From Stichopus chloronotus (lineage: Eukaryota > Echinodermata > Holothuroidea > Aspidochirotida > Stichopodidae), in NCBI GenBank assembly GCA_021234535.1, contig CM037843.1, forward strand, positions 7,226,320 through 7,290,319: a stretch of DNA of 64,000 bases, written 5' to 3'. Positions 1 through 12,500 of the stretch are shown piece after piece. The translations under genes were made by a program, and so were the position numbers. Positions within the stretch are counted from its first letter, which is position 1; each line of letters begins with the position of its first letter. The notes beneath the pieces are model-generated. The model made no database searches. It saw nothing but the letters and a program-made list of their open reading frames with translations, and was not told where the DNA came from.

Positions 1-285
1 TGGACATCGTGGTTAGGCATAGAGGAAACCTGCGCTATTTGCCTGTGTGAGTATCCTAAGCAATAATGATCAACAGAGCTTTTCTTCAAATTTTTCTTCC
101 AACATTTCCCGTTCTCCCTCATTTGTTTTGCTTCTCTGAAGAATTCCATGTTTTTTACACCCCCTCCCTTTCTTTATTGAAAGAAGAAAATCTGTCCAGA
201 CATGCAGAATCTCCTGCGAGCGTCGCAGATTTCCCACGAACCACATTCAGAAGGTTCACAATGTTTTCAAACCATGATTCAGAGT
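1..285 (-). mobile_element. Partial inverted sister copy of the hAT-like element
   Basis: Positions 2-285 are an imperfect reverse complement of 523-792, the left end of the complete hAT-like element. The terminus here reads ...TTTTCAAACCATG, a decayed form of TTTTCCAACCCTG. The rest of this copy lies outside the window. Confidence 0.7.
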
Positions 286-319
286 ACCCTTGTTTTGTCA
301 AGCAGGGAAGTGGTGGCCA

Positions 320-384
320 CAAAACAGGTAGGCATTGTATTCCAACCGCCGGAATGACATTCATGAATATTTAATAAATGATTT
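320..384. repeat. Inverted repeat, left arm (partner 2503-2565)
   Basis: About 63 bp beginning AAAACAGGTAGGCATTG is a close reverse complement of 2503-2565. The two arms enclose the hAT-like insertion, so they may be the termini of an older element of about 0.9 kb into which the hAT jumped. Confidence 0.6.
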
Positions 385-514
385 GTGCAACGTCACAAGG
401 ACTCCCGAAATCCATCTTCTGTCATGTTGGTATGCGTGTGCCATGTGATATGCAGTGCAGAACTTGTCTGCCTTGAGGCCGTGGTAGTTCTATGGTCCAA
501 CCATGGAGCTACAA

Positions 515-522
515 CATCTGAT
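515..522. repeat. Left target-site duplication of the hAT-like element
   Basis: CATCTGAT immediately before the CAGGG terminus. The identical sequence follows the element at 1861-1868. Confidence 0.85.
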
Positions 523-1860
523 CAGGGTTGGAAAACCTTGCGAACCTTTCGAACCTGGTTCGTGGGAAATCGGCGACGCTCGCGGGAAATCCTGCGTTTC
601 GGGACACATTTTTAAAAAAAAAAAAAACGGGACAAAAACCAGGAAATCTTCAGACAAACAAAATAAATGAGGGAGAACAGGGAAAATGCTGTTAAACAAA
701 TATTAAAAGAAGCTCTGTTGATCGCTATTGCTTACAATACTCACATAGGCAAATAGCGTATGCTACCTCTATGCTAATAAACCACGATGTCCTGTATATC
801 CCCCACAAGCAGGCAAGTAACCAGAAATTACCGCCAGTTTGCTTTTAGGCACACTTCAGTCGCCCTATACACCCTATGAACCCCAGTGCCCAAGGATGAT
901 TCACGCGGAACTCATGCACAGTTTCATCTCCGTCGGTTTTAGTGTTTTTTTTTTATTTTTTCCAAACTCAGCACAAGATTCTCTGTGCAATTAATGAGAA
1001 CAGAGTGCTTTCATACAGTAGGTACATATGTACACAGCATACATACAGTACACAGCGGCGCAACAGACCCACGCGGCATGGCTTGACCTTTGTACCTTCT
1101 TTACGTTTACAGTCCTGCAAACAGATGCAACGGTAGCGCCAAACACCTTTCTGGAAAACTTAACGTTACACGCAGTAAAAAAAAAATTCCTCGATTAAAC
1201 CATTTTGAAATATGGAGGACGACTTTTATTTTTAACTTTTTTTCTGCTGCAAATTTCTGCTGCCTGTTAATGGTCACAGTTATCAGGGATGAAAAAGTTC
1301 GGTACAAATGTCATAGCTGCAACAGGTGGCTGAATTTGAGTATTATGAATGCGATGTCCATTTTGGGACAGGTGTTCACATTTTTGCAGTTAAAAACTTT
1401 TCTTGGAAACATGCCAGGATTTCCTAGGGCAAACTCGCAGAGCTGTTTGTAAGTAGCACAGCTTGTAGTAGTTGAAACTGTGTAGTGGTCTATGATCAAG
1501 ACATTCTAGACCTATTGCATATCTATTTAGCCTAATATCGAGCTCAAGATTCACTCGTTTCTGACATTTTGTAAGTGACACTACTTCACATTTAAAAAGG
1601 TACCGTATATTGCATCAACGCAAATAGCCTAACGTTAAGCTTTCGTGATTGATTTTTCAAAGATTGTACCAGTTTTCAGTTATATTTTTTTTGTGCCCAG
1701 CTGCACAATTTTACCCCTTCAATGTGCTAGGAATCCCAATCTTCCGGGAGCTCGCCCCTGAACCCCCCACAAAGGGTTCCACCCCTACACAAACGTCAGC
1801 GGGAAATCAGTGGATTTTTTACTGTGTTCGCGGGAAATTCAGCGAGGTTTTCCAACCCTG
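523..1860. mobile_element. Non-autonomous hAT-like DNA transposon with intact target duplication
   Basis: The 1,338-bp element begins CAGGGTTGGAAAACCTTGCG and ends CGAGGTTTTCCAACCCTG. The terminal inverted repeats match over about 18 bp with little divergence. It is flanked by a perfect 8-bp duplication, CATCTGAT, at 515-522 and 1861-1868. Eight-bp duplications and CAGGG termini are typical of hAT elements. No transposase frame is present, so it was mobilised in trans. The intact duplication suggests a fairly recent insertion. Confidence 0.85.
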
Positions 1861-1868
1861 CATCTGAT
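1861..1868. repeat. Right target-site duplication of the hAT-like element
   Basis: CATCTGAT immediately after the CCCTG terminus, identical to 515-522. Confidence 0.85.
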
Positions 1869-2502
1869 GATGGTCCAACAAGTATAGTCTATGTCGATTT
1901 ATTCATTTACAATTGTACATGCACGACAGAAACTTTTGTGCTCAAAGACTACCAAATTGAGGTTGCAACTGGGAATTGCGGTCAGACTAGAAGGGTGGAA
2001 AATGAACATTAATAGTTTCCGAAATTTGTTATCTGCCGCTCCTCCCCTGATTTCCTTTTACATCAAATTGGTAGCCACTCCCATTTACAACAAATCTGTA
2101 GCCATTTACCAATATTTTCAAATACTAAAAGCAGGGCAACATGCTTACACCGTGCAAAGGCCTACAGCAGGGTATGAGAGTTCATTTAAGGGAAAGCCTG
2201 CCTGCTCGGTTCAACGGCCGTCACACGCAATCATGCCTGAATACAAAAACGGTCTGACCGTGCAGGCTTCAGCAGTGAGTCTCTAAACTCTTTTATCCCC
2301 TAAGCCATAAGGCCTATACTTGAAAAATGAATCAACAACAGACTTTCGTAGCCACCATGTTAATACATCTACATTCCCGTTATCTTCTGTAACCTTGAGG
2401 ATACCATTACTAAAACAATTTTTTGGCTCGGCCAGTTCAGAGTCATTTAGCCTACACATCACTCTATTCATTATTCATAAGCTCAGGAACAGATTTCGAC
2501 GT

Positions 2503-2565
2503 TGTATATTAATAATTCATGAACGTCATTCCGGTGGTTGAAATACAATGCCTACCCACAAAACA
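2503..2565. repeat. Inverted repeat, right arm (partner 320-384)
   Basis: Ends ...CAATGCCTACCCACAAAA, the reverse complement of the left arm with a few differences. The sequence outside both arms is unrelated. Confidence 0.6.
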
Positions 2566-3208
2566 TCAGAACATGAGTAATTTTTTAAGTTTTTCTTCTG
2601 GTCACTTAAAACCTTTGGGTTTGAGACATCTAAAGGGGTAATTAAGTCTATAGTGCCTTCAGTATTATGCTGTGGCAGCACATTACAATTTCTTTCGCGT
2701 TACTGGTACTTGTACTATTGTAGCAGGACAATGGGTACAGTAGAACAGAACGTTGGCCTAATTAGGTGTTTTACTAGACCTTTTCTTAAAAAAAAAAAAA
2801 AAAAAAAGGTAAGTATTGGCAAAACACACAGTCAATAACTCCATCATTACAAATCCATGTTTACGTTCTTCTAATAAGCAGATAATTCGTTTCAGGAAAT
2901 TCAGGGTGACATCGTCAACTACTAATATGAACCTGTACCGGTGTAGACTTGTAATTAAGTAGACGGCCTAGTACTGTGGTAGAGCCTGCATGCTGTGAAC
3001 GCGGAGAGCTGAACCTGTACTGTAGCAAGCGAGTTTGGTGCACTCAAGTCGAAAAATAATTAAGAATGACGCTCACTCACCTGCATTCGTTAATTTATGC
3101 ATTTGCAGGCTTCGATATTTGTGATTGTCTCCAGAGCAATGCTTTGATTTACCTGTAAGTTTTGAAAATGGGCATAATTTGAGACCTGCTTGCTGACGCG
3201 CTTGTAGG

Positions 3209-3248
3209 TGGTACTGGTAACTGGTACTGGTAACCGGTACTGGTAACC
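3209..3248. repeat. Short tandem repeat, unit near GGTACTGGTAAC
   Basis: Three to four slightly diverged copies of a 12-13-bp unit. Confidence 0.7.
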
Positions 3249-4273
3249 AAAGCCAGTATAGCACTCTCTGCATGCAGCGCTGGTAACTGAACTAGGGCTC
3301 AACGTGACATGCGCACTGTACTCGACGGTTTGTCTACTAAGTTCACGAAGTGGTCAGAAAAGGTCGAGGAACTTTTCTTCTAAGGGATACAACGATTGAT
3401 GAAACATCAATGACAACTCATTCTCCATCCCAAGGTGTCCAATATGTGATGATCACTTACAGAATTAAATGATTGTGACCACAGTTGAAGGGAATAAAAG
3501 CAGTCACCCCAAGCATCAGCTAAATCATTCAAATCTCCTCTTTTACATGTTAACAAGCGCTGCCCAAATGGGCACTGTGGTTCCTTGCAAAGAAATTAGG
3601 GCAAGTGAAAAGTAGGGTCCTCAAAACTCCGAGAATGGGGCCCAAAAGTGGAGTCCAAATCAGGTCCAAAAATGAAGGCCAATCTGTACATTGTCCCCAT
3701 TGAATTAAGAATATACCAAATGCTTAGATAATGAGTTTTAAAAATTTGGGCTCAAAAATTGAGCTCAAACTGGGTCCCAAACACTTTGTATAACCATTAA
3801 ATTAACAAACAACTAAACATGTTAAAATATAATGAATTAAACAGTTTCCCATATTTTTCAAATTTAAGGATAATGCAAATTCAGTTGGTACACACATTGA
3901 CTATACTGGCTACCAAACTGTAGTTGTGTACCATACCATGTTTAGACACAGTGACTGAAACTGTTCCCTAATTCATTTTAATCTATAAAGATAACGTAAA
4001 TTCAACCATTACATAAATCAGCTGATGGTCTTCTAAGCTGCCATAGCACTAAAACAGTAACAATTTTCCAATGACCAAAAAATAAAACCACAAAATGTTA
4101 CTTCTAAATATTTAGTCTTGACTAACCAATTGGTAGTCATTCACCTCTACTTATTTAGTCTTACCAACAACCTGACGATTGGAGTTGACCTTCTGAAACG
4201 TCGTATTTTTATTGTAATCTTTGTGTACACTTGTACATCATATATTGATGTTTCCCACCATTGTTTCATTTTA

Positions 4274-4304
4274 ATGTGTGTGTGTGTGTGTATATATATA
4301 TATA
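4274..4304. repeat. (TG)n(TA)n microsatellite
   Basis: About eight TG units followed directly by about seven TA units. Confidence 0.9.
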
Positions 4305-5440
4305 CTTGATAAAAATCCACAATGTCTATTGGCCAATTCCATCAGGAGATTGTGCATTTATCCTGCAGATAAAACGTGGTCAATTTTATATTAACATCAC
4401 CAGCGGATGGAAAAAATAAAAATGTACAGTACATCCACAGGGTTTTGTCAGCCATATTACATGAAAAAATGGTGGCACTGTATCTATCATGCACGAACAT
4501 TGTTGGCAAGTAGTGATGTTGTTTTCCTCGTCTCAAGGTTCACTTTCAATAAAAGTGCGGCTGTTTACAAGCCCAACCTTCCTATCAGTTTCCGTTTTTT
4601 AATCAAAATCTCGTTTTGTGTGTAAGAACATGGCTAATCATCTTTGGACCTGTGCATTAGCTTAACTGTAGGATAATACACTCTTGGGTGTTAATGGTAT
4701 AGCTGGAGACACTTGGGATGCAGTTCTCTACCTTAAAATTTGATAACAGTGAAATTTTGGATTGGATTTATGGTGGAGTTACCTCAGTTTTAAGACAATC
4801 ATACAGAGGATTTTCAAGGACTTCTATCTATGTGATATCTGTCTCGTAGTCAGGTCATTTGACTGCCAAAATGAAAAATAACATTTTAACAATCCCAAGA
4901 AGGCGAATTTCACAGGAACTGATATTTACAAATGAGGGTAGCACTAAACAGCAAGTTTGTGCTGTTCTGGATGCTCCTTACCCCGCCCCCTCCATCTTTT
5001 TCTGCTTACATCAAGACGTCTAACAAATAAAATAGCCCTCTACAAATACTTTCAAACTTATGAAGTAGGCAGTTGCCACATTAGGTGATGTATGTACATA
5101 CTCTGGCAAGAAACATAGATTGAGCAGGGCAAACGTCAACTTTTGAAATCAACATTTTTAAGTGCACCCAGCAGCTCCATATCTTGCTTTGAATTCTGTA
5201 ACATCAAGACACCAGTCATGAGTAACCAGCCAGGCTAGTGACAGAGATACACATATATAAAATCTCAGGTACCCCCCAGGGTCAGCCATGACAATAACAG
5301 TGCAATCAGTCCACAGAGCATTTCAGATGTCATCGAACAACTCTTGTGTGAAGGGAGAGAGGTTGCTAAGACTTCACATCCAATCAAATTAACATGCTCA
5401 AAATTGTTCCACAAAATGCATCAATAGACACCAAATATGT

Positions 5441-5462
5441 TTTATTAAAAAAAGGTTTTATT
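5441..5462 (-). terminator. Paired polyadenylation signals of HMGXB4
   Basis: Two AATAAA motifs on the minus strand, at 5457-5462 and 5441-5446, the first canonical ones after the stop codon. Confidence 0.5.
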
Positions 5463-5825
5463 ACAACAGTATTGAATATAGTACAATAACCCCCAAAGGC
5501 TTTCGGCAGGTTTCATAGAACATGTACAACCATTATCTACTTTTTTTTTTATCTTGACACAGTACTCTTCTTCATCACACGCATCAGCACCAGACAATTA
5601 CTTGTCATCTGAAGATATCAAAGAATTGGAAAGTTATGGCTTCTGGAAGATATGATGGTAAGTCCTAACAGCCTAAAGAACTAGAGGAACCATGTCTGGA
5701 AGTATGACAAGTGTCAATTATGAAAGTTAAGTCCACAGCCCACTAGTGTGAGACCAAAAGATTTAAATGATGCCAACTTAAGAGAAGAAGATGCTCATTT
5801 AGGTTTACTAAAACTGCATTTTACT

Positions 5826-6187
5826 TTAAAGAGGCACATTGAGTTGTTTGGTGAAGTTCACTTTTTTCCTAAAACCCGTCAAGTTTCCTTCACATACTAA
5901 CAACAAATGGCCAAAGGGAGGATCCCCACGTGATAAATACAAAAGGACATTAATGAGTGATTAACAATTAGGTTTGGTTTTGAAAATTTGTGACAGGACA
6001 CTTTTCACAGTAGTACTAATTCATATGTATACAACTGGTGCAAGTCAGGGTAAAAAATACAAACATTTTGGCAGTTTTCATAACTTTTGGATGTGAAACT
6101 TGAATAATAATGGTACTTATATAAGAACTGTCTTGTGTTTGTAAACATCACACTTATCAATATCAATTCAGTGAGCTCCTCTATTAA
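5826..6187. mobile_element. piggyBac-like MITE, copy 1 (in HMGXB4 3' UTR)
   Basis: About 362 bp bounded by TTAA on both sides. It starts TTAA|AGAGGCACATTGAG and ends with the near-complement CAGTGAGCTCCTCT before TTAA. It aligns along its length with 22550-22925. TTAA target sites are the hallmark of piggyBac. There is no coding capacity. Confidence 0.75.
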
Positions 6188-6491
6188 AGCAAACAGTCTT
6201 CATCCTGGTGTGATACTGGAGCTGAAAAATTATTATTGAATAAAAGGAATGCTTCTGTAGGACATCTCATGTTTGAACTTTTCAGCAGGGATCCATTTCT
6301 TCATATACTCTGCTTCTATTATCATATTGCAAACTTTGTCATGAACGTTTTCCATTAAGTTGACCGGTGGCAAAAAACTGCTCAAATTGTATCACATCTT
6401 TGTCTTGTTTGCAGCCCACTTGCGAATAAGGAAGAGCTGGTCACAAGAATGGATTGCTGTGGAGCACTGCCTCTGTTGTGACACAGAATGC

Positions 6492-6536
6492 TTATAATCC
6501 AGGCATGATGTAAGCGATGTTTTCCAAAAGAGAGGA
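6492..6536 (-). CDS. HMGXB4: HMGXB4 coding exon 7 (last, 45 nt)
   Basis: Encodes SSLLENIAYIMPGL and the TAA stop at 6492-6494. The C-terminus NIAYIMPGL is identical to the human one as I recall it, which fixes this tiny exon. The acceptor is cctttttcag. Confidence 0.93.
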   Translation of the reverse strand, partial: SSLLENIAYIMPGL

Positions 6537-9500
6537 CTGAAAAAGGAAAGAAAGATTTAACACTTTATGACAATGGTGTGTGAATGGTCAATAAAGAAGT
6601 TCCACTGTACTGATGGATACTGCTGCATAGTCAGGGCTGAGTGAAAGTTGCAAATGGATTTTAAATTTTCTGACACCCAAAATTGATTAAAGTGCTTACA
6701 TTGCAAGGAGTGCTGCGTCGTCTTGTTACTGAGAACCAGAATGCAAAAATGAATTGTGGTTTTGATGATCTGATTACAGGCATATCGAATGTGAGATCTA
6801 TACAAGCTTCCTTTCTTGAGCTCATGTCCACAATGTTTTCATGATTTTTTTACCCTTGCTGACATCGAATGACTTTTGACCGCCATTACAGATGAAACGG
6901 TTCTTGTACTCAATGAGGTACGACTACATATTGAATATGACATCTGTCAAAGGTTCCCTCCGTGAGATATGACGTTTGCAAGAATTTTATAGTAAGACCC
7001 TATTGACCTCACATGACCTGTGACCTTCACCAAAGACAATGGAGTTCTTACACACTCAATGCGATACAACTACATTCTAAATGGAAGATTTGCCCAAGTT
7101 TTCCAGCTTAAGATATCACGTTTACAGTATTTTCACAATCTGACCCCTGTTGACCACAAATGACCTTTGACCTCCACCAAAGTCAAAAGTGAGCCTGTAA
7201 TCAATGTGGTACATTTACTTACCACATATGACATTTGTCCAAGCTTCCCTTCTTGAGATATAGTATTAAATATATTTTCAAAATTTGACCCCTGTTGACC
7301 TTAAAGGACTTCTGACCTCCACCAAAGTCAATAGGGATCTTGTACTAAATTGGTGCACCTTCATTCCTAATATGGTACTTTTCCAAGCTCTCCTTCTTGA
7401 GATATTGTGTTTACAGGCTTTCACAACATGACTCCTGTTGACCTCAAATGACCTTTGCCTCCACCAAAATCAACAGGGATCTTCTGCTTGACACAGTATT
7501 CCTACATGTAAAATATGAAATTTGTCCAAGTTTCCCTTCTTGAGATATTGTGTTTACAATGTTTTCACAATTTGACCCATGTTGACCTCAAATGACCTTT
7601 GCCTCCACCAAAATCAACAGGGATATTGTACTAAATGTAGTACACCTACATACTACATATGAAATTTGTCCAAACTTTGCATCTTGAGACATTGTGTTCA
7701 CAAGGTTTTCACAATTTCACCCCTGTTGACCCCAAATGACCTTGACCTCCACCAAAAACAATAGAGTTCTTGTACTGAATGTGGTACACCTATGTATCAA
7801 GTATGAGATCTGTCCAAGCTTCCCTTCTTGAGATATCATGTTTGCAAAGCAAGTGTCACATACACACTTACACCGCTGGGCGATTACAAAGATTACTATT
7901 TCATCAAAACCAAAAATGCCTCAATATTTCTCAAAGTAAAAACACAGAACAGTGGATCCACATGTCCATACTTAAAAGGAATATCACTGTCATGGAGAAA
8001 TGCTCAACATCCATGACCAGAACATGTGGATCAACCGTGCGCTGTGAGGTATAATTAAGTGTTAACTTGAACTGAGACTCGATGAAACGGGACTCCAAGC
8101 TGAAACGAAAATCAAAATCACAATAAACAGCAGCAAACAGATTTTGCAAGAAGCAAGTCTGAGCAGACCAAGGTTCATGACACTCCATGCTTGAGTACTT
8201 TTAGAATTTCTCATATGAATGTAATTAGCAACTCAAAATGATGAAAGCATACTGAGAAACCACATCATGGCTAACAAATGCCGATACGATACATGGCTTC
8301 ACATATAGTCTCATTCCCCCCCCCCCCTCCCATTTCCATGAATATATCTGTATTGAACACAAGCACTATTTCTGCACAAAAAAAAAAAAAAACAACAACA
8401 GCAATTTGTAGATTACTTGACTACAAAGTACAAACAAAATCCTACTTGTCTTTGGACACTACTCTTCAAAATTGCAATCTACAGCTGAAAGGCATCATGA
8501 CATGTAGTGGGATAAAACGCAGCCATGATTGTTTTCTCTGAATATTCATTTTCTCTAAAAATTCACATCCAAAAACTGTCTTCTGTTTTGAAATACCTTT
8601 GACGATATGTGTTTGTTTCAGGCCATTATGTCTTGTCCCATTATGATGCTCAACTACAAAAGAATGAACAAGCTGTAAACAACAGACGCTTCTAAATTAC
8701 GACAATACCGTATTACGAGTCACGAAGGCAATCATCTCACCTGTGTTTTCCTTGGTATGGTGTTCAGTTCATCTACTTGAGAGGTCAAACATATCAAGGG
8801 GGCAATGGCACTAAGCATCGAGTCCATTAGCACAGACACACTACCATGAACCTCAGTCTCCCCCTGTGAACAAAAACGCAGTGTGATCCTGATCAACTGG
8901 ATATTCGATACATTTAGATTCTGTATGTGATGATTGACGTTGTTGCAATGTGACATTTTCCAAACGACATCAGGGGCACTTTTCCTTCAATTGCCAAATG
9001 ACATCACATGGGTAAGTTGGAACCACAGTACACCTGAACAAATATGTATAAAGCTAAGAATTGTGTACAGAAGTCACATTGTACAGCCTAAGTCTACAGT
9101 GACCTTAAGTTTGACATAGCATATATTTTCACACAAATCAAACTACCTGTAGTTCATTCATGTTCAATACAGTTTAAGTTGTGAGTCCATGTTTCCATAC
9201 ACTATTTGGTATGTGATCCAAATCTGCTCTATGAAACATTTTTAATTTTTCTTGAGTGTATAGACGATATTGTTTGGAAAATATTCACAGACCATATCAG
9301 GAGCAAAGTCTTTGTGACGATATCGTTTGCCGTGGCAACATCACAACAATGCTAATAACGATGAACATAATATAGTAAAAATGCAAAGTTTTTCTTTCAC
9401 AATGTATGATGGTTGATCTAACCCAATGGTTCTCAAATGTAAGGGGGGTGAGTAGAATTACCCAGTGGGTAATTTTGGTGGATCATAGGGGTAATTATTT

Positions 9501-12500
9501 ATCTCCCATCCTATACAGTATCTTTATTCAAATGAATTATTGTAGTTCTGTGAGATTTATACTTCGAATTGTGGCACTGTAGTGACTGCACTGAACCATA
9601 GTATGATGATGGTACTAGACCCATTCAAGCGTATTCCCATACGAGCACTGTACTGTAGTTGAGACTTTTTAAGTGTGACAGTTTTGATGTATATGTGTTA
9701 GGAGGAGGATGCCTAGGTTGGCTGAATAGAAAGGAACAATGGGATGGGAAGGGTTAATGATTCTTACCATGGTTCCTTAAGAATCATTATTACATGGTAT
9801 TCAACATGGTTAACATGTGCACCTAACCATAATGACTGTCTAAGACTGCCATACATGATTAAACACATTAGTCTTGTGCTGCACATCAAAGTGATACATC
9901 AAACACTAATGTGGAATTAAACTGTCCTTTCTTGTTTAAAAGCACAGCTTCACAGCTTCACAGCTGGCACAGCTTCACTTCTGAGAATGAGAAACTTGCA
10001 CTGCCATGGTTTAAATCCAACCAACCTCACAGACACCTTTAACTCATAAATGCACTTCATTATACTAAATATGAAGTGAGCCCATTGTTCCCTTTCGTAG
10101 GATATATAGTGTTCACAAGGTACTTGCAATTTGATATCTGTTCACAATATCAAACATTTACACACATACCAAATATAAGATCAGTCCAAACTTCCACTCT
10201 TGCGATATTGCATTAAATACAGGCAAGACGTCACACATGCACTCTCCTCAAGCACCCATACAAACATGCTAAACACAGAGAAATACCATAAATGGCCATG
10301 TACAGAAAGGATGTGCTGTATGCTTACTCCAGCTTGGTTGATTAAACTTCTTCCAACATTGCTCAGAGAATCACCCAGCAGTTTTAGATGAGCAGCAATA
10401 TCAATGGGTTCAGTGTGAGGCGGAGGAGACTTATACTGCTGTGACCTGTTGACACGGTGAACGAAAATACACATTTTTTGTATGATAGCCATTTTGTGGC
10501 TATGACAAACACTATGTTGGCATTCCACACACCAAATATGAAGTATGTTCATGAAAGGTAAGATTCCTGTACTGATATATCAACGCCCACATCACTTGAC
10601 ACAGAAGTTCAAGGTTTCCACTCTTAAAATGCACTATTTACAAGATTTTACGTCCTCAACCTCTGCTGACCTAACACCAACTAAATCAAAAGAAGACGGT
10701 TCTTGCACGAAAATTGTACATGAGCTCAGTCTACACTTGCATTCTTGAGATTGCGTTTATACTTCACATTTAAGTTCTCTGCTGACCTTTGACCTACGTG
10801 ATAAAAAGGTTTCTTGTAGACACTTGTGGTACATCAACACAGTGACATGAGATCAGTCTTAACTTGAATTCATGAAATATTGTTTACAATATTTTAAATT
10901 TGACCTCTGCTGACCGCAAATGCCCTTTGATCTTCAAAAATAACGATAGGGTTTTTGTTCTCAATGTAGTTCATCAGCATTATGATACACAAGCTTCCAT
11001 TTTTGAGATAATGCGTTTTCGAGGTTTTCACATTTTGACCCTTGCTAAACTCAAATGATCAGAGACCTAAACCCAGATTGTATGAAATTTTGTCTATATC
11101 AACAAATAATCACACATGAAATTATAAAATATTTAAGATCTTGAGATATTGTGCACATTTAATGAATACATATGCTCCTTCAAACAAAGTGGGAAGATGT
11201 GAATAATAGGAGGGGACAATAAAAATCCCAATGGAAACAAAAGTAACATTTGTAAAGTTTGCCACTACAGTAAACATATAGAAAACATACCACCAACAAA
11301 CAAACCAGATATTATTTGATCACACCATGATGTATCACAAGCTAAAACTGAGAGTATCAAACAAAATTACAAAATCGAAGGAAGAAAAACAGAATAAGTA
11401 CTTTAAAATATTTGTTTACAGAATGGCAACAACTTTCTCTTGGCTTTGCTCCTCACCTAGATTTCGGAACATTGGGTTTCTGGACATGTTTCTTCATTCT
11501 TGACAGTGCAGGTACATTCTTGTGTCTCAACAAAAGTGCCCTTTGTTTGTGCTTCCACTTAGATTTTTCTTTCTCTGGAAGAGTGTTCCACAATTCACCC
11601 AGCTTTCTGCTCATGCCAGCAAAATCTGGAAGCCAGCAAAATGGAAGGAGAACATGTTGTTGTATGCTTACACATTTATAAATTCAATAGAGTCAACACA
11701 TCTAGAGCACCAATGGTGCAGAAGCCAATACCCGAACATCCTCAATGTGCCATTAACATATTATCATTATGATAAATAATACAAACCACTAACAGAGTAT
11801 CACTATAACAAATCATCAACATTTGTATAAGAGAATCTGTAGTTCTTAGCTAAGTTCCAGAGTTTCATAAAAAAGGTCTGAAGGTCCGGTCCACATGTGA
11901 TCTTGGACCAAAATGTATATGGAACCATAAACAGATAACTTACAAGCATCATTACAACAAGCATTCAACTCTTTTTAAAATCAACTGGAGGAACTGCCAT
12001 TTTGCATAATTCCACAAAATGGACCCTATGGCACAAGTTTCAGTATGTACCCTCTAGGTACCACTGAACAAGTATCATTATTACAAAGCAACAGTACGAC
12101 TAATCATCAGCATAGTGCAAGACTAAGGTATTTGTAGGAGGAAAAACACTTTGAACAATGTCACAAAATGGGCCACTGGGCCCACATGGGATCGTGGACT
12201 ACAAATTCCTGAAAACCCTTGAGGCACCACAGCCAGAGTATCATTATGAAAAACTATGACGATTGTACAAGAGATACTGTAGGAGTAAAAGCATTTTGCA
12301 GAATTTCATAAAATGGGTCATATCCATAGGGTCCACATGGGACCTTGGACCGACAATTTTTGAACACCTCAATGGCCCACCATCCGAGAGACATTACGTA
12401 CAACTTTCATACAAATCCATGAAGCATGTGGGAGGAGAAACACATTGAACAACATACCATATCATTCTGAGAGTAACTTTATCACCATGAAGTGACATCA

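Larger units (their letters stand above)
2566..5440. other. Intergenic DNA downstream of HMGXB4
   Basis: No gene seen. It contains an A tract (2788-2807), a short GGTACTGGTAAC repeat (3209-3248) and a (TG)n(TA)n microsatellite (4274-4304). The open frames are short and unconserved to my eye. Confidence 0.6.
5441..6491 (-). other. Inferred HMGXB4 3' UTR
   Basis: About 1.05 kb between the stop codon and the first canonical AATAAA signals on the minus strand. A TTAA-flanked MITE (5826-6187) lies inside it, so the mature transcript should carry the transposon. Inference from signals only. Confidence 0.5.

Noticed and set aside
4118..4309. 63-codon frame ending in a Cys/Val/Tyr/Ile/Thr repeat
   Set aside because: Its end is the translated TG/TA microsatellite.
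6785..7850. CRISPR-like regular repeat spacing
   Set aside because: The whole 145-bp unit is repeated with no unique spacers, in a eukaryotic intron. It is a satellite array.
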